64,000 nt of DNA from Leptospira perdikensis. Its GTDB lineage: Bacteria > Spirochaetota > Leptospiria > Leptospirales > Leptospiraceae. A program made the position numbers and the translations under genes. The notes beneath the pieces are model-generated. The model was not told the DNA's origin. It saw nothing but the letters and a program-made list of their open reading frames with translations, and searched no databases. The stretch covers positions 1 through 64,000 of the forward strand of contig NZ_RQGA01000014.1 of assembly GCF_004769575.1 (NCBI RefSeq), read 5' to 3'. Within the stretch, counting starts at the first letter, position 1, and the number at the start of each line of letters is the position of its first letter. Shown piece after piece: positions 45,850 through 57,160 of the stretch.

Positions 45850-46275
45850 ATGGCTGCAAAGAAAGTAGTAAAACAAATTAAACTCCAAGTGGAAGCAGGG
45901 AAAGCAAACCCAGCTCCTCCAGTAGGTCCCGCTCTTGGTCAAGCCGGACTCAATATCATGGAATTCTGTAAACAGTTCAACGAGAGATCAAAAACTCAAA
46001 TGGGTCTCAAACTCCCAGTAGTAATTACTGTTTATTCTGACAGAAGTTTTACATTCGTAACTAAATCTCCTCCAGCAGCTCTTCTTGTTATGAAGGCGCT
46101 TGGCTTACAAGGTGGATCTGCCACTCCACACACTGTAAAAGTGGGAACTATCAAACGAGCTCAACTAGAAGAAATTGCAAAAACTAAGATGGAAGACCTA
46201 AATGCGAACGATATGGATGCAGCAGTGAATATCATTGCTGGAACTTGTCGTTCCATGGGTGTAAACGTCGAGTAA
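45850..46275 (+). CDS. rplK: 50S ribosomal protein L11
   Basis: 141 residues, standard length. [22 protein letters not shown] is the conserved N-terminal stretch (read in two parts), followed by FCKQFNERS and [12 protein letters not shown]. The C-terminal RNA-binding domain ends with [12 protein letters not shown]. It binds the GTPase-associated 23S rRNA region. First of the rplKAJL group, 39 bases after nusG. Confidence 0.98.
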   Translation: MAAKKVVKQIKLQVEAGKANPAPPVGPALGQAGLNIMEFCKQFNERSKTQMGLKLPVVITVYSDRSFTFVTKSPPAALLVMKALGLQGGSATPHTVKVGTIKRAQLEEIAKTKMEDLNANDMDAAVNIIAGTCRSMGVNVE

Positions 46276-46299
46276 TCATAGGAAACGGGAACTGAAGTC

Positions 46300-46992
46300 A
46301 TGAAACGCGGCAAAAAGTATATCCAACTCAAAGAGAAAGTCGATCGCACAAAGGCTTATACCCTGGGCGATGCAGTCGGTTTGGCAAAAGCTACTAGTTT
46401 TTCCAAATTCGATGGAACATTAGAGATTTCGACTAAAATCAATTATAAATCTCTCCAAAACGTAAGAGGGACAATTTCCCTTCCACACGGAACAGGAAAG
46501 ACGATCAAAGTTTTGGTTTTCTGCAAAGGAGACAAACAAAACGAAGCAAAAGAAGCTGGTGCTGATTTTGTAGGTGATATGGATCTTATTGAAAAAGTTG
46601 CGGGTGGTTGGACTGATTTTGACGCTTGTGTGGCTACTCCTGATATGATGAAGGAAGTGGGTAAACTTGGTCCAGTTCTAGGTCGTAAAGGCCTTATGCC
46701 AAAACCAAAAGCAGGAACAGTGACTACTGATGTATCAAAAGCAGTAAAAGAACTAAAAGCCGGCCGAATTGAATACCGCCCTGACAAAGGGGGAGTGGTT
46801 CACTTAGGTGTTGGAAAATGTTCCTTCTCTGATGACAAACTTTCTGACAACATCAATGCAGTTGTTGCAGCTCTTATGAAAGACAAACCTTCTGATGCGA
46901 AGGGTGATTATCTAAAGTCTTTCTCTGTTGCGGCGACTATGGGAATCGGCGTTAAAGTCGATGTAAAAGAACTAGTAAACGCGAACATATAA
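46300..46992 (+). CDS. rplA: 50S ribosomal protein L1
   Basis: 230 residues. Signature motifs GTGKTIKVLVFCKGD, the MPDM-type segment ATPDMMKEVGKLGPVLGRKGLMP (in parts) and PKAGTVTTDVSKAV. L1 forms the stalk near the ribosomal E site and in other bacteria represses its own operon by binding mRNA upstream of rplK. GGAAACGGGA lies before the start. Confidence 0.98.
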   Translation: MKRGKKYIQLKEKVDRTKAYTLGDAVGLAKATSFSKFDGTLEISTKINYKSLQNVRGTISLPHGTGKTIKVLVFCKGDKQNEAKEAGADFVGDMDLIEKVAGGWTDFDACVATPDMMKEVGKLGPVLGRKGLMPKPKAGTVTTDVSKAVKELKAGRIEYRPDKGGVVHLGVGKCSFSDDKLSDNINAVVAALMKDKPSDAKGDYLKSFSVAATMGIGVKVDVKELVNANI

Positions 46993-47004
46993 CGAGTAAG
47001 AATC

Positions 47005-47538
47005 ATGGCAAATCCATCTAAAATTGAAGCAGTAGCAGAACTTAAAAGTCGTTTAGAAAAACGACCGAACTTTATTTTAGCATCTTACAGCGGTTTAACT
47101 GTTGAAGATATGTCCAACCTTCGTGCGAAACTTCGCAAAGAAGGATCGGAAATGAAGGTGATCAAAAACAACCTTTTTCTCCGTGCTTTAAAAGAGTCTT
47201 CTGAACATAAAAACAACTCCATTGATTTTGGGGATGTTTACAAAGGCCCTCTTGCAGCTATTTTCTCTCTGGATGCACTTCCAGCAGTAGCAAAAGTTTG
47301 TAAGGACTTTGCAAAAGATAAGAAGGAACTCGAAATCAGAACCGGCTATATGGACGGGGAAGTTTTGGGTAAATCCGGAGTAGAAGCAATTGCAGGACTT
47401 CCGTCCAAACAAGAACTTCTTTCGCAAGTGGCTCGTGGGCTCAATGCTCCTGCGACGCAAATTGCTTCTGGAATCAATCAAATCATGGCATCATTGGCTC
47501 GCGCCATCAATGCTGTAGCCGAGAAAAACGGCAATTAG
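47005..47538 (+). CDS. rplJ: 50S ribosomal protein L10
   Basis: 177 residues. The N-terminal domain has [23 protein letters not shown] (in parts) and [11 protein letters not shown]. The C-terminal alpha8 helix, which carries L7/L12 dimers, is at about 150-177. Only 12 bases separate it from rplA, so there is no room for the long L10 leader seen in enterobacteria. The ATG is preceded by a short AAGAATC context. Confidence 0.97.
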   Translation: MANPSKIEAVAELKSRLEKRPNFILASYSGLTVEDMSNLRAKLRKEGSEMKVIKNNLFLRALKESSEHKNNSIDFGDVYKGPLAAIFSLDALPAVAKVCKDFAKDKKELEIRTGYMDGEVLGKSGVEAIAGLPSKQELLSQVARGLNAPATQIASGINQIMASLARAINAVAEKNGN

Positions 47539-47574
47539 TAATCATAGTGATTAGTAGGATAAGGAGAATATAGG

Positions 47575-47955
47575 ATGTCTGTTGACGCGCTATTAGAACA
47601 AATTGGAAGTCTTACACTAGTTCAGGCAGCTGATCTAGTGAAAAAGATGGAGGACAAATTCGGGATTTCTGCTGCTGCACCAGTTGCGGTAGCGGCGGTT
47701 GCGGGTGCAGGTGGTCCAGCTGCTGCTGAAGAGCCTGCTACTTTCAATATCATCTTGAAAGCACACGGTGACAAAAAGATCGACGTTATTAAACTCGTTC
47801 GCGAAATCACTGGTCTTGGATTGGCAGATGCGAAAACGCTTGTAGAAGCTGGTGGAAAATCAGTGAAAGAAGGCGTTTCTAAAGACGAAGCTGCTGATAT
47901 TAAGAAAAAACTCGAAGGTGTTGGGGCTCAAGTAGAAGTTGCTGCTGCCGGTTAA
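47575..47955 (+). CDS. rplL: 50S ribosomal protein L7/L12
   Basis: 126 residues. N-terminal dimerisation domain (1-32), an Ala/Pro-rich hinge (about 33-58, [20 protein letters not shown]), and the C-terminal factor-binding domain with [21 protein letters not shown] and [22 protein letters not shown] precedes the start. It is followed by a strong hairpin before rpoB. Confidence 0.98.
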   Translation: MSVDALLEQIGSLTLVQAADLVKKMEDKFGISAAAPVAVAAVAGAGGPAAAEEPATFNIILKAHGDKKIDVIKLVREITGLGLADAKTLVEAGGKSVKEGVSKDEAADIKKKLEGVGAQVEVAAAG

Positions 47956-47991
47956 TCGGTTGCCAATTTTTAAACCCAGTCTTCAAAAACT

Positions 47992-48032
47992 TAGAGGCAG
48001 GGAGGCCGTAGGCGTCCCCACCTCTATTTTTT
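47992..48032 (+). terminator. rplL-rpoB intergenic terminator/attenuator
   Basis: A long hairpin: TAGAGG/CCTCTA (six pairs), a 2x2 internal loop, GGGA/TCCC, one mismatch, then GCC/GGC closed by GTA, followed directly by six T. It lies 49 bases before the rpoB ATG. It is probably a partial terminator that lowers rpoBC transcription relative to ribosomal protein genes, as known in E. coli. Confidence 0.8.
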
Positions 48033-48080
48033 CGTTTATCATACCATCTATTATTTTCATGTCTCTAGGGAGAGTATTCC

Positions 48081-51000
48081 ATGCATACCCGAATGCAAAT
48101 TAGAAACCGGGTAAATTTCGGTAAAATTACCGACCTCAATTTACTTCCTAATCTTATCTACGTACAGAAAAAATCCTTTGATTGGTTTCTCCAGTCGGAA
48201 GTGAAAGATCCGACGAAACGTTTGAACCAAGGATTGGAAGCTGTATTTCGTGAATCCTTTCCAATCGAATCACCAAACAACGATATGGTCATGGAATATG
48301 GCCATTATATCTTGGGAGAGCCAAAACGCGATCCGCAAGAGTGCAAAGACACTGATTCTTCCTTTGCCGTACCACTAAAAGCAGTCATTCGACTCATCAT
48401 CAAAGATACCGGAGAAATCCGGGAACAAGTTGTCTACATGGGAGACCTTCCTGTGATGACAGACCACGGAACTTTCATCATCAATGGTGCGGAAAGGGTA
48501 GTGGTAAGCCAGTTGCATAGATCGCCTGGTATTTTCTTTTCTTACGACCAAGTAAGAGATACTTTCTCTGCTCGTGTGATTCCTTACCGAGGTTCTTGGT
48601 TAGAATTCGAGATGGACAACAAAGGGATCCTTGTTGCTAAAATCGATCGTAAGAAAAAGTTCCCAGCAACCCTTCTTGTAAAAGCAATGGGTATGGGAAC
48701 CAACGAAGAAGTATTACGTTTGTTCTATGGATCTTCTAAAATGAAGATTGCTGGTGCCAATCCGAAAGACCTTAAACGTCTGATTGGTCGCAGAACCATT
48801 GCTGATATCATCAACATGGAAACGGGCGAGGTTATGCTCGATGCTGGTTCCAAAATCAATGAGGACAATATCTCCATCCTTCGTGAAATGAAGGTAAAAG
48901 ATGTGGATGTCATTGAATTTCCGAAAGGAAAAGACAACCCAGTTCTCATCAATTGTTTAGAAAAAGACGGTGTGAATGACTACGAAGACGCAGTCAAAAA
49001 ATTCCACACCATCATGAGACCGGGTGAACCTTCTACGATTGAAAACGCAGAAGCAGAACTAAAACGTCTCTTTTTCTCTCCAAAAACTTTTGATTTGGGG
49101 ATTGTTGGTCGCTACAAAATCAACAGTAAATTCGAATTCAATAATCCAAAAGAATTTGCAAAAGCTGAGGACCGAGTTTTAAGAAAACAAGACATCATCG
49201 AAACAGTTCGTTATCTTGTGATGCTTATGTCTGAAGCGGAAAACTACTATCCGGACGATATTGACCACTTAGGAAACAGAAGGATTCGTTCTGTTGGTGA
49301 GCTAATTGCGAACCAATTGAAACTTGGATTCTCTCGTGTAGAACGAGTGATCAAAGAAAGGATGACGGTTCAAGAGCCAGAACAACAAACTCCGCAGCTT
49401 CTTATTTCCATCAAACCAATCACTGCGGTGATCAATGAGTTTTTTGGATCTTCGCAACTTTCTCAGTTTATGGACCAAACCAATCCATTGGCGGAACTTA
49501 CCCACAAACGTAGGTTAAACGCTCTTGGACCTGGTGGACTTTCTCGTGACCGAGCCGGTTTCGAAGTTCGTGACGTTCATTATTCTCACTATGGCCGTAT
49601 GTGCCCAATTGAAACACCGGAAGGTCCAAACATTGGTCTCATTCTTTCCATGTCTAGTTTTGCTCGGGTGAACGATTACGGGTTTATCGAAACTCCATAC
49701 CGCCTTGTAAAAAACGGAAAAGTTCAAAAACAAGTCGAGTATCTCACAGCGGACAAAGAAGAATACCACTATATGGCTCAGTCAAATTCGACTGTAGATG
49801 ACAAAGGAGAATTCACTTCCAAACTCATCTCCACTCGTCATAGAGGGGACTTTCCTTTCCGTAGCCCGGCAGAAATCCAATACATGGATTTGGCACCGTT
49901 ACAAGTAGTATCTGTATCTACAGCCCTCATTCCCTTCCTCGAGCATGATGATGCGAACCGCGCACTTATGGGTTCGAACATGCAACGCCAAGCAGTTCCT
50001 CTTTTAACAGAAGAAGCTCCTTTTGTGGGAACTGGTATGGAAGCTCGTGCGGCATATGATGCAGGTGTTTGTATCGTCGCTAAAAAAGATGGTGTGGTTT
50101 CCAAAGTAGATGCTACTGGTGTTTGGATCAAAGAAGACCAATCCAAAGAGATTGTTCACTATCCACTCATTAAATTCAAAAAAACCAACCAAGGTACTTG
50201 TTTTAATCAAAAACCAAACGTTTCCATGTTACACACCACAACTGGTGGTAAGGTAAGTAAGGTTTCTAAAGAACGTGTGGAACTCACTTCTCCTAACGGA
50301 GAAAAAGAAACACATGAACTTTTCCACTCGGAAGAAGTACAATATATCTCCGTTGTGAAAGAAGGCCAAGACTTAGGAATTGGTGCACCGGTTGCCGGAC
50401 AAATCATCAAAGGTGAAAAATACGGTGACTTTGGTCAAATCCTCCAAAAGGGAACCGTTCTTGCTAACGGACCTTCCACTGATGCTGGTTACTTGGCGCT
50501 TGGTAGAAACGTACTCGTTGCATTTATGCCTTGGGAAGGTTACAACTTTGAGGATGCGATTCTCATTTCAGAACGAATCATCAAAGACGATGTTTTCTCT
50601 TCTATCCACATTGAAGAATTCGAAATCCAAGCTCGGGAAACCAAACTAGGACAAGAACAAATCACTCGTGACATTCCAAACCTTTCGGACAAAGCATTCC
50701 GTGATTTGGATGAGTCTGGTGTGATCCGTGTGGGTGCTGAAGTAAAACCAGGTGACATCCTGGTTGGTATGGTGACTCCAAAAGGAGAAACCGACCTCAC
50801 TCCTGAATACAAACTTTTACACTCCATTTTTGGAGAGAAGGCAAAAGAAGTAAGAGATTCCTCTCTTCGTATGCCAAACGGTTTTGAAGGAACTGTGATC
50901 GATATCAAACGTTATTCCCGTGAAACTGGCGACGAACTCGCTGCTGGCGTGGAAGAAATGGTAAAAGTCTATGTGGCTCGTAAACGTAAACTCCTAGTGG

Positions 51001-51767
51001 GTGATAAGATGGCGGGTCGTCACGGAAACAAAGGGGTCGTAGCACGTGTGATGGCACAAGAAGATATGCCATACATGGAAGACGGATCTCCTGTTGATAT
51101 CGTACTCAACCCACTTGGTGTTCCTTCAAGGATGAACCTCGGTCAGATCTTTGAAACACAACTTGGATTTGCAGCGAAAAAACTCGGGATCAATTTTGAA
51201 ACGCCTGTGTTTGACGGAGCATCTGAAGGTGACGTTCACGATTTCTGCAAAAAAGCAGGATTACCGGAAAACAGCAAATTTCAGTTATACGACGGAAGAA
51301 CGGGAGAAAAATTCATCAACCAAGTATTCTGCGGATACATTTATATGTTGAAACTGGCTCACTTGGTGGATGACAAAATCCACGCAAGATCCACTGGACC
51401 TTACTCACTCGTAACACAACAACCACTTGGTGGTAAAGCGCAGTTCGGGGGACAAAGGTTAGGGGAGATGGAAGTTTGGGCTCTTGAAGCTTATGGTGCA
51501 TCACACACCTTACAAGAGTTACTTACCATCAAGTCAGATGACATGCTTGGACGTGCCAGAATTTACGAAGCAATTGTGAAAGGAATTCACTCAATCAAAC
51601 CGGGTATTCCTGAATCATTTAACGTTCTTGTTCAGGAACTCCGAGGTCTCGCACTTGATATCATTATCAAAGACTCCGAAGGATTGGAAGTGGATATCTC
51701 TGATTACGAAGATGAATTCTCGAAAAACAAAAAGAAAATCAAATTCGAGACCATTGAAAACGTTTAG
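48081..51767 (+). CDS. rpoB: RNA polymerase beta subunit
   Basis: 1228 residues. Conserved blocks include [32 protein letters not shown] and [15 protein letters not shown] (fork loop), the [19 protein letters not shown] region, [25 protein letters not shown] and the C-terminal [24 protein letters not shown] (in parts). Residue 480 (codon 49518-49520) is Asn where E. coli has Ser531. GGGAGAG lies nine bases upstream of the ATG; a second ATG four codons on is possible. rpoC follows after 14 bases. Confidence 0.98.
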   Translation: MHTRMQIRNRVNFGKITDLNLLPNLIYVQKKSFDWFLQSEVKDPTKRLNQGLEAVFRESFPIESPNNDMVMEYGHYILGEPKRDPQECKDTDSSFAVPLKAVIRLIIKDTGEIREQVVYMGDLPVMTDHGTFIINGAERVVVSQLHRSPGIFFSYDQVRDTFSARVIPYRGSWLEFEMDNKGILVAKIDRKKKFPATLLVKAMGMGTNEEVLRLFYGSSKMKIAGANPKDLKRLIGRRTIADIINMETGEVMLDAGSKINEDNISILREMKVKDVDVIEFPKGKDNPVLINCLEKDGVNDYEDAVKKFHTIMRPGEPSTIENAEAELKRLFFSPKTFDLGIVGRYKINSKFEFNNPKEFAKAEDRVLRKQDIIETVRYLVMLMSEAENYYPDDIDHLGNRRIRSVGELIANQLKLGFSRVERVIKERMTVQEPEQQTPQLLISIKPITAVINEFFGSSQLSQFMDQTNPLAELTHKRRLNALGPGGLSRDRAGFEVRDVHYSHYGRMCPIETPEGPNIGLILSMSSFARVNDYGFIETPYRLVKNGKVQKQVEYLTADKEEYHYMAQSNSTVDDKGEFTSKLISTRHRGDFPFRSPAEIQYMDLAPLQVVSVSTALIPFLEHDDANRALMGSNMQRQAVPLLTEEAPFVGTGMEARAAYDAGVCIVAKKDGVVSKVDATGVWIKEDQSKEIVHYPLIKFKKTNQGTCFNQKPNVSMLHTTTGGKVSKVSKERVELTSPNGEKETHELFHSEEVQYISVVKEGQDLGIGAPVAGQIIKGEKYGDFGQILQKGTVLANGPSTDAGYLALGRNVLVAFMPWEGYNFEDAILISERIIKDDVFSSIHIEEFEIQARETKLGQEQITRDIPNLSDKAFRDLDESGVIRVGAEVKPGDILVGMVTPKGETDLTPEYKLLHSIFGEKAKEVRDSSLRMPNGFEGTVIDIKRYSRETGDELAAGVEEMVKVYVARKRKLLVGDKMAGRHGNKGVVARVMAQEDMPYMEDGSPVDIVLNPLGVPSRMNLGQIFETQLGFAAKKLGINFETPVFDGASEGDVHDFCKKAGLPENSKFQLYDGRTGEKFINQVFCGYIYMLKLAHLVDDKIHARSTGPYSLVTQQPLGGKAQFGGQRLGEMEVWALEAYGASHTLQELLTIKSDDMLGRARIYEAIVKGIHSIKPGIPESFNVLVQELRGLALDIIIKDSEGLEVDISDYEDEFSKNKKKIKFETIENV

Positions 51768-51781
51768 GGAAGGGAAAAAGT

Positions 51782-54700
51782 ATGAGAAATTACAATAGTT
51801 TTGAATCGATTACGATCCGTTTGGCATCACCCGAGCGGATCAAAGAGTGGTCTTTCGGGGAAGTCAAAAAACCGGAAACGATCAACTACCGTACCCTAAA
51901 ACCGGAACGAGATGGTCTTTTCTGTGAAAAAATCTTCGGAACCACTAAGGATTGGGAATGTTACTGCGGTAAATTCAAATCCATCCGTTATAAGGGAGTG
52001 GTTTGCGACAAATGCGGGGTTGAGGTAACTCACTCCAAAGTTCGTCGTGAGAGAATGGGCCATATTGAACTTGCGGCTCCAGTATCACACATTTGGTATT
52101 ACCGTTCTGTTCCATCTCGTATGGGACTACTTCTTGATATGACCATCAACCAACTCAAAAGTGTTCTTTACTTTGAGAAGTATGTGATCATTGACCCTGC
52201 TGATTCCGGAAGGAACAGAGGGGAACTCATCGATGAAGATGAATACCATAATTATTTAGATGAATACGGTGATAAATTTATCGCAGGTATCGGTGGGGAC
52301 GCCATCAAAGAACTTCTCGCACGTATCGACGTAGATGCAGAAGCTCGTGTGATCCGCCAAAAGATCCAAGATAAAAACAAAATCTCCGACAAACGTATTT
52401 TTAAACGCTTAGAAGTTTTGGAAGCTTTCCGTGATTCTGGAAACCGTCCTGAATGGATGGTTTTAGATGTAGTTCCGGTCATTCCACCAGAACTTCGTCC
52501 GATGGTTCAATTAGAGGGGGGACGTTTTGCAACTTCCGACCTTAACGATTTGTATCGTCGTGTGATCAACAGAAACAACCGACTCAAACGTCTTCTTGCT
52601 TTGAAAGCTCCTGAAATCATTGTACGAAACGAAAAACGTATGTTACAAGAAGCAGTAGATGCTCTTTTTGATAATAGCCGTCGCAAACGTACTGTAAAAG
52701 GAAAAGGAAATAGACCTTTAAAATCTATCTCCGACATGCTCAAAGGAAAACAGGGCCGGTTCCGCCAAAACCTACTCGGGAAACGTGTGGATTACTCTGG
52801 TCGTTCCGTAATCGTAGTTGGTCCTGAGCTTAAATACCACCAAATGGGTCTTCCTAAAAAAATGGCTTTGGAACTTTTTAAGCCGTTCATTATGAAACGC
52901 CTTGTGGATTTGGAACTAGCACCAAATATCAAATCTGCGAAGAAAAAAATCGAAGCAGAAGACAAAGAAGTTTTTGATGTTTTGGAAACTGTAGTTAAAG
53001 AACATCCAGTACTCCTCAACCGTGCTCCAACTCTCCATAGACTAGGGATCCAAGCATTTTTACCTGTTCTTGTAGAAGGAAAGGCAATCAAACTCCATCC
53101 ACTCGTTTGTCACGCGTTCAACGCCGACTTTGACGGGGACCAAATGGCAATCCACGTTCCGCTGGCTCCTAAAGCACAGTTAGAAACTTGGATGCTCATG
53201 TTATCACCGCATAACATTCTAAACCCTGCCAATGGACAACCGATTTGTGGACCAACACAAGATATCGTACTTGGAATTTATTACCTCACTTCTGAAGTAA
53301 AAGACGCTAAAGGTGAAGGAAAATTTTTCACTGGTCTTGAAGAAGTAATGTATGCGATTGAAACAAAAACTGTTGAAATTCGCTCCAAAATTTCTGTTTT
53401 ACACGAAGGGAAAATCATCGAAACCACACCTGGAAGACTTATCTTCAACCAAGTGATGCCAAAAGGGTATGTTTATATCAACAGAACCCTCGGTGATAAA
53501 GAAACAAACAAAATCATTGCAGACGTATACGAGAAGTTTGGGCCAGGAATCACTGTTGTGATGCTTGATGAAATCAAACGACTTGGTTACCGTTACGCGA
53601 CTGTATTTGCTCCTACAATCTCGATTGATGACATCCGAGTTTCTCCTCAAAAAGAGGGACTTGTAACGGATGCCAACAAAGAAGTTGAAAAAGCGGATAT
53701 GGAGTATCGTAAAGGTATCATTACCAACGAAGAACGTCGTAAAAAAGTAATCGAGATTTGGACCAAAACCAATGACCGAATTACTGAAGGTATGTTTAAG
53801 GAACTCGAAAAAGACCAAGCTGGATTCAATCCGGTTTACGTCATGGCAGCTTCGGGTGCTCGTGGTTCCAAACAACAGATTCGTCAGCTCGCCGGGATGC
53901 GGGGTCTTATGGCGAAACCGTCTGGAGAAATCATCGAACTTGCGATTCGTTCTAACTTCCGTGAAGGTTTAGGGGTTCTAGAATTTTTTATCTCTACACA
54001 TGGTGCGAGAAAGGGTCTTGCGGATACAGCGTTAAAAACTGCCGATGCCGGTTACCTCACTCGTCGTCTCGTGGATATCTCTCAGGACGTAATTGTTTCT
54101 GAAGATGATTGTGGAACTAAGTTAAACATCACTCTTGGAATCGTAAAAGAAGGGGAGAACGTAATTGTATCTCTTGCGGACAGAGTGTTCGGTCGTTATA
54201 CGGCTGAAGATTTAGTGGATCCAGTTTCTGAGAAAGTGGTATTCCCGAAAGACACACTCATTACAAGAGCGCTTGGTCAACAGATTGAAAACCTTGGTTA
54301 TGATAAAATCAAAGTAAGATCTCCACTCACTTGTAGATCTCGTCATGGAATTTGTACAAAATGTTACGGTATGGACATGGCTCGCCTTGTTCCAGCGGAG
54401 ATTGGGGAAGCAGTGGGAACCATTGCAGCTCAGTCGATCGGACAACCGGGAACACAGCTTACGATGAGAACTTTCCACGTGGGTGGTGCGGCTTCTGCTA
54501 CCATTCAAGAAAAAGAACATAAAGTTCCATATCGTTCCATAGTAAAATCAGTTAACGGTCGTCTTGTGACTAACGCAAACTCTGCAAAAGTATTTGCTCG
54601 TCGCGGAACCATCATCGTCAACCGACTCATCCAAGAATTCAATACCGATACACTATCCAGTGTGCGTGTGGTTGAAGGTCAAAGATTAGAAAAAGGGGAA

Positions 54701-56083
54701 GTATTTGCGACCCAAGTTGGTGAATCGACAGAACAACGAATCACTTCTGACCAAGCAGGAACCGTTTCTCTTGTGGGAACAACTCTCCGCATTTTGGGGG
54801 ATGACTTTGTCATTCCAGTGAAAATCGGAACCATCCTTCGTGCAGAAGAAGGCCAAATCGTAGAAGAAAACAAGGCACTAGCTGAATTTGACCCTTATAA
54901 CGAAGTGGCTGTTTCTGAAACTGCAGGAACAATTCAATGGGAAGATTTAGAAATCGGTAAAAACGTTCGTCGTGATGTGGATCCAAAAACTTCTAATATC
55001 ATCTTAAAAGTGGTAGAACAGAAAAAGGATCGTCTCGTTCCGAAGGTTCTAGTTGGATCAGATGGATACTCTGTTCCTGTGGACGCTCTTCTTCAATTCC
55101 AAAATGGAGACAAAGTAAGAGAAGGGGATGTGATCTTCAAGATTCCATCAGTCGCAGAAAAAACACGAGATATCACCGGTGGTCTTCCAAGGGTTGATGA
55201 ACTTTTCGAAGCTCGTCGTCCGAAAGATGCCTGCACACTTGCAGAAATCGACGGTAAAATCGAAGACAAAGGTGAAATCGTTAAAGAAAAACGAATTCTA
55301 TACATCATTCCTGAAACAGCGGAACAAGAAAAAGTAAAAGTAGCAATTCCAATCGGAAAACAAATCCGTGTTCGCCAAGGTGACTTTGTGAAACGTGGAG
55401 ATCAGTTGGATGAAGGAAATTTTGATCCGCATGATATCCTTGCGATCAAAGGACCAAATGCTCTTCACGAATACCTAGTTTCGGAAGTTCAGGAAGTTTA
55501 CCGCTTACAAGGGGTTCATATCAACGATAAACACATCGAAGTTGTGGTTCGCCAAATGCTTCGTAAGGTGATCATCACTGATAGTGGGGACACATCTTTT
55601 GTGAACCAACAACAAGTGGATAAATTCCTCTTTGATGAAGAAAATGATCGAGTGGAAAAAGAAGGGGGATCTCCAGCACAAGGAACTCCAGTTCTTTTGG
55701 GATTAACAAAAGCATCCCTAAACACCGAGTCTTATTTCTCAGCAGCATCGTTCCAAGAAACAACTAAGGTTCTAACGGATGCTGCCATCAAAGGAAAAAC
55801 AGACAACCTAATGGGTCTGAAAGAAAACGTAATCATTGGTCACATGATTCCTGCGGGAACGGGTATGAAAAAATACCGTGACATCGAAGTTTTCAAGGAA
55901 CTACCTGGAGACTTAGATTGGGATCTGGAATCAGAAGAAGAGGAAGAAGAAGTTTCCGAACTTTCGGAAGCGGCTCCGGTTTCTACTGCCACACTCTCTA
56001 GACTTGTTGCCGAAGAGGACGAGGATGAAGATGAGTTGGAAGAAGAATCTGATGATTCGGACGATGAGGACGACGACGATTAG
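51782..56083 (+). CDS. rpoC: RNA polymerase beta-prime subunit
   Basis: 1433 residues. N-terminal zinc ribbon with CYCGKFK and VVCDKCG, the catalytic [10 protein letters not shown] (Asp449, 451, 453 bind the active-site Mg), the trigger-loop region [21 protein letters not shown] (in parts) and the second zinc site with [13 protein letters not shown]. The last 50 or so residues (from 1381) are an extremely acidic tail rich in Glu, Asp and Ser, an addition to the usual end at [20 protein letters not shown] precedes the ATG. Confidence 0.98.
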   Translation: MRNYNSFESITIRLASPERIKEWSFGEVKKPETINYRTLKPERDGLFCEKIFGTTKDWECYCGKFKSIRYKGVVCDKCGVEVTHSKVRRERMGHIELAAPVSHIWYYRSVPSRMGLLLDMTINQLKSVLYFEKYVIIDPADSGRNRGELIDEDEYHNYLDEYGDKFIAGIGGDAIKELLARIDVDAEARVIRQKIQDKNKISDKRIFKRLEVLEAFRDSGNRPEWMVLDVVPVIPPELRPMVQLEGGRFATSDLNDLYRRVINRNNRLKRLLALKAPEIIVRNEKRMLQEAVDALFDNSRRKRTVKGKGNRPLKSISDMLKGKQGRFRQNLLGKRVDYSGRSVIVVGPELKYHQMGLPKKMALELFKPFIMKRLVDLELAPNIKSAKKKIEAEDKEVFDVLETVVKEHPVLLNRAPTLHRLGIQAFLPVLVEGKAIKLHPLVCHAFNADFDGDQMAIHVPLAPKAQLETWMLMLSPHNILNPANGQPICGPTQDIVLGIYYLTSEVKDAKGEGKFFTGLEEVMYAIETKTVEIRSKISVLHEGKIIETTPGRLIFNQVMPKGYVYINRTLGDKETNKIIADVYEKFGPGITVVMLDEIKRLGYRYATVFAPTISIDDIRVSPQKEGLVTDANKEVEKADMEYRKGIITNEERRKKVIEIWTKTNDRITEGMFKELEKDQAGFNPVYVMAASGARGSKQQIRQLAGMRGLMAKPSGEIIELAIRSNFREGLGVLEFFISTHGARKGLADTALKTADAGYLTRRLVDISQDVIVSEDDCGTKLNITLGIVKEGENVIVSLADRVFGRYTAEDLVDPVSEKVVFPKDTLITRALGQQIENLGYDKIKVRSPLTCRSRHGICTKCYGMDMARLVPAEIGEAVGTIAAQSIGQPGTQLTMRTFHVGGAASATIQEKEHKVPYRSIVKSVNGRLVTNANSAKVFARRGTIIVNRLIQEFNTDTLSSVRVVEGQRLEKGEVFATQVGESTEQRITSDQAGTVSLVGTTLRILGDDFVIPVKIGTILRAEEGQIVEENKALAEFDPYNEVAVSETAGTIQWEDLEIGKNVRRDVDPKTSNIILKVVEQKKDRLVPKVLVGSDGYSVPVDALLQFQNGDKVREGDVIFKIPSVAEKTRDITGGLPRVDELFEARRPKDACTLAEIDGKIEDKGEIVKEKRILYIIPETAEQEKVKVAIPIGKQIRVRQGDFVKRGDQLDEGNFDPHDILAIKGPNALHEYLVSEVQEVYRLQGVHINDKHIEVVVRQMLRKVIITDSGDTSFVNQQQVDKFLFDEENDRVEKEGGSPAQGTPVLLGLTKASLNTESYFSAASFQETTKVLTDAAIKGKTDNLMGLKENVIIGHMIPAGTGMKKYRDIEVFKELPGDLDWDLESEEEEEEVSELSEAAPVSTATLSRLVAEEDEDEDELEEESDDSDDEDDDD

Positions 56084-56091
56084 ACCAAAAC

Positions 56092-56130
56092 TTTGTCCTT
56101 AGAGACTTTTCGAGAGTTTCTGGGGACAAA
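56092..56130 (+). ncRNA. Long mRNA hairpin between rpoC and rpsL
   Basis: Bases 56092-56109 pair with 56113-56130 over 18 positions (four G-U) with a TCG loop. No U-run follows directly, so it looks more like an RNase III-type processing stem or an mRNA stabiliser than a terminator. A GACG-AAAA-CGTC hairpin with a T7 run follows further down at about 56173-56195. Confidence 0.55.
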
Positions 56131-56223
56131 ATCATGTTTTCGTTTACAAAATGTCCCTATCTGGAATTTTGGACGAAAACGTCATTATTTTTTTAAAGAC
56201 AGAGAAGTAGAAGAAGGAATCGA

Positions 56224-56598
56224 ATGCCTACAATTAACCAGCTCATCCGTATTGGAAGAGAAGACCAAAAGAAAAGAACTAAATCTCCTGCCCTTAAAGC
56301 ATGCCCACAAAGACGTGGAGTTTGCACTAGGGTAATGACCTTTACTCCTAAAAAACCGAACTCAGCTCTTCGTAAAGTAGCAAGGGTTCGCCTCACTACT
56401 GGAATTGAAGTCACTGCTTACATTCCTGGTGAAGGTCACAACCTCCAAGAACACAACGTGGTTCTCATCCGTGGGGGAAGGGTAAAAGACTTACCAGGGG
56501 TTCGTTATCATATCATTCGTGGAACACTGGATACACTCGGTGTAGACAAACGTCGTAAAGGACGTTCAAAATACGGCGCTAAGCGTCCTAAAGCGTAA
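56224..56598 (+). CDS. rpsL: 30S ribosomal protein S12
   Basis: 124 residues, standard length. [41 protein letters not shown] and [13 protein letters not shown] are the decoding-site segments; the two lysines linked to streptomycin sensitivity (in TPKKPNS and GGRVKDL) are wild type. AGAAGGAAT lies before the ATG. First gene of the str part of the cluster. Confidence 0.98.
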   Translation: MPTINQLIRIGREDQKKRTKSPALKACPQRRGVCTRVMTFTPKKPNSALRKVARVRLTTGIEVTAYIPGEGHNLQEHNVVLIRGGRVKDLPGVRYHIIRGTLDTLGVDKRRKGRSKYGAKRPKA

Positions 56599-56612
56599 TC
56601 GGAGAAAGGTAT

Positions 56613-57086
56613 ATGTCTAGAAGAAGAGGAAAAGTTGAACCGCGCCACATCGAAGGCGATCCTAAATACAATGACAAAGTGATTTCTAAGTTTATCAACT
56701 GCCTAATGGTAGATGGTAAAAAAAGTGTCGCTGAAGCCGTGTTCTACGATGCTTTAGAAGTAATTGCTAAAAAAACAGGACAAGATCCGTTTGCTGTTTT
56801 CCAAGAAGCTTTAGAAAATGCAAAACCACAAGTGGAAGTAAAATCTCGCCGAGTGGGTGGGGTGACTTACCAAGTTCCTATTGAAGTTCGACCAGAAAGA
56901 AGACTTGCACTAGGAATCCGATGGCTCATCAAATATAGCCGTGGTAGAAACGAAAAATCAATGAAAAACAAATTGGCTGCAGAATTCATAGAAGCGCAAA
57001 AAGGCACAGGATCTGCGATCAAGAAAAAAGAAGACATCAGAAAGATGGCAGACGCCAACAAGGCTTTCTCCCACTACCGCTGGTAG
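56613..57086 (+). CDS. rpsG: 30S ribosomal protein S7
   Basis: 157 residues. SRRRGKVEPRHIEGDPKYND at the start, then FINCLMVDGKKSVAE, ALENAKPQVEVKSRRVGG and YQVPIEVRPERR, with the C-terminal FSHYRW. Binds the 3' major domain of 16S rRNA. 14 bases after rpsL and followed by a strong terminator. Confidence 0.98.
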   Translation: MSRRRGKVEPRHIEGDPKYNDKVISKFINCLMVDGKKSVAEAVFYDALEVIAKKTGQDPFAVFQEALENAKPQVEVKSRRVGGVTYQVPIEVRPERRLALGIRWLIKYSRGRNEKSMKNKLAAEFIEAQKGTGSAIKKKEDIRKMADANKAFSHYRW

Positions 57087-57114
57087 TTTTTTCCATTCGA
57101 TTCCAAACATTGAT

Positions 57115-57142
57115 AAGCCAGGTGAACCACCTGGCTTTTTTA
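57115..57142 (+). terminator. Strong intrinsic terminator after rpsG
   Basis: AAGCCAGGTG and CACCTGGCTT form ten perfect pairs with an AAC loop, followed by a T-rich run (TTTTTATTTT). It separates rpsG from the EF-G-like gene, whose ATG is only 18 bases further on. Confidence 0.9.
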
Positions 57143-57160
57143 TTTTAACGTATAAAAAAC

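Noticed and set aside
46443..46787. Minus-strand frame inside rplA
   Set aside because: Shadow of a highly conserved ribosomal protein gene.
56093..56335. An 80-codon + strand frame between rpoC and rpsL
   Set aside because: It overlaps rpsL by more than 110 bases in another frame, contains the 18-pair hairpin and shows no protein motif.
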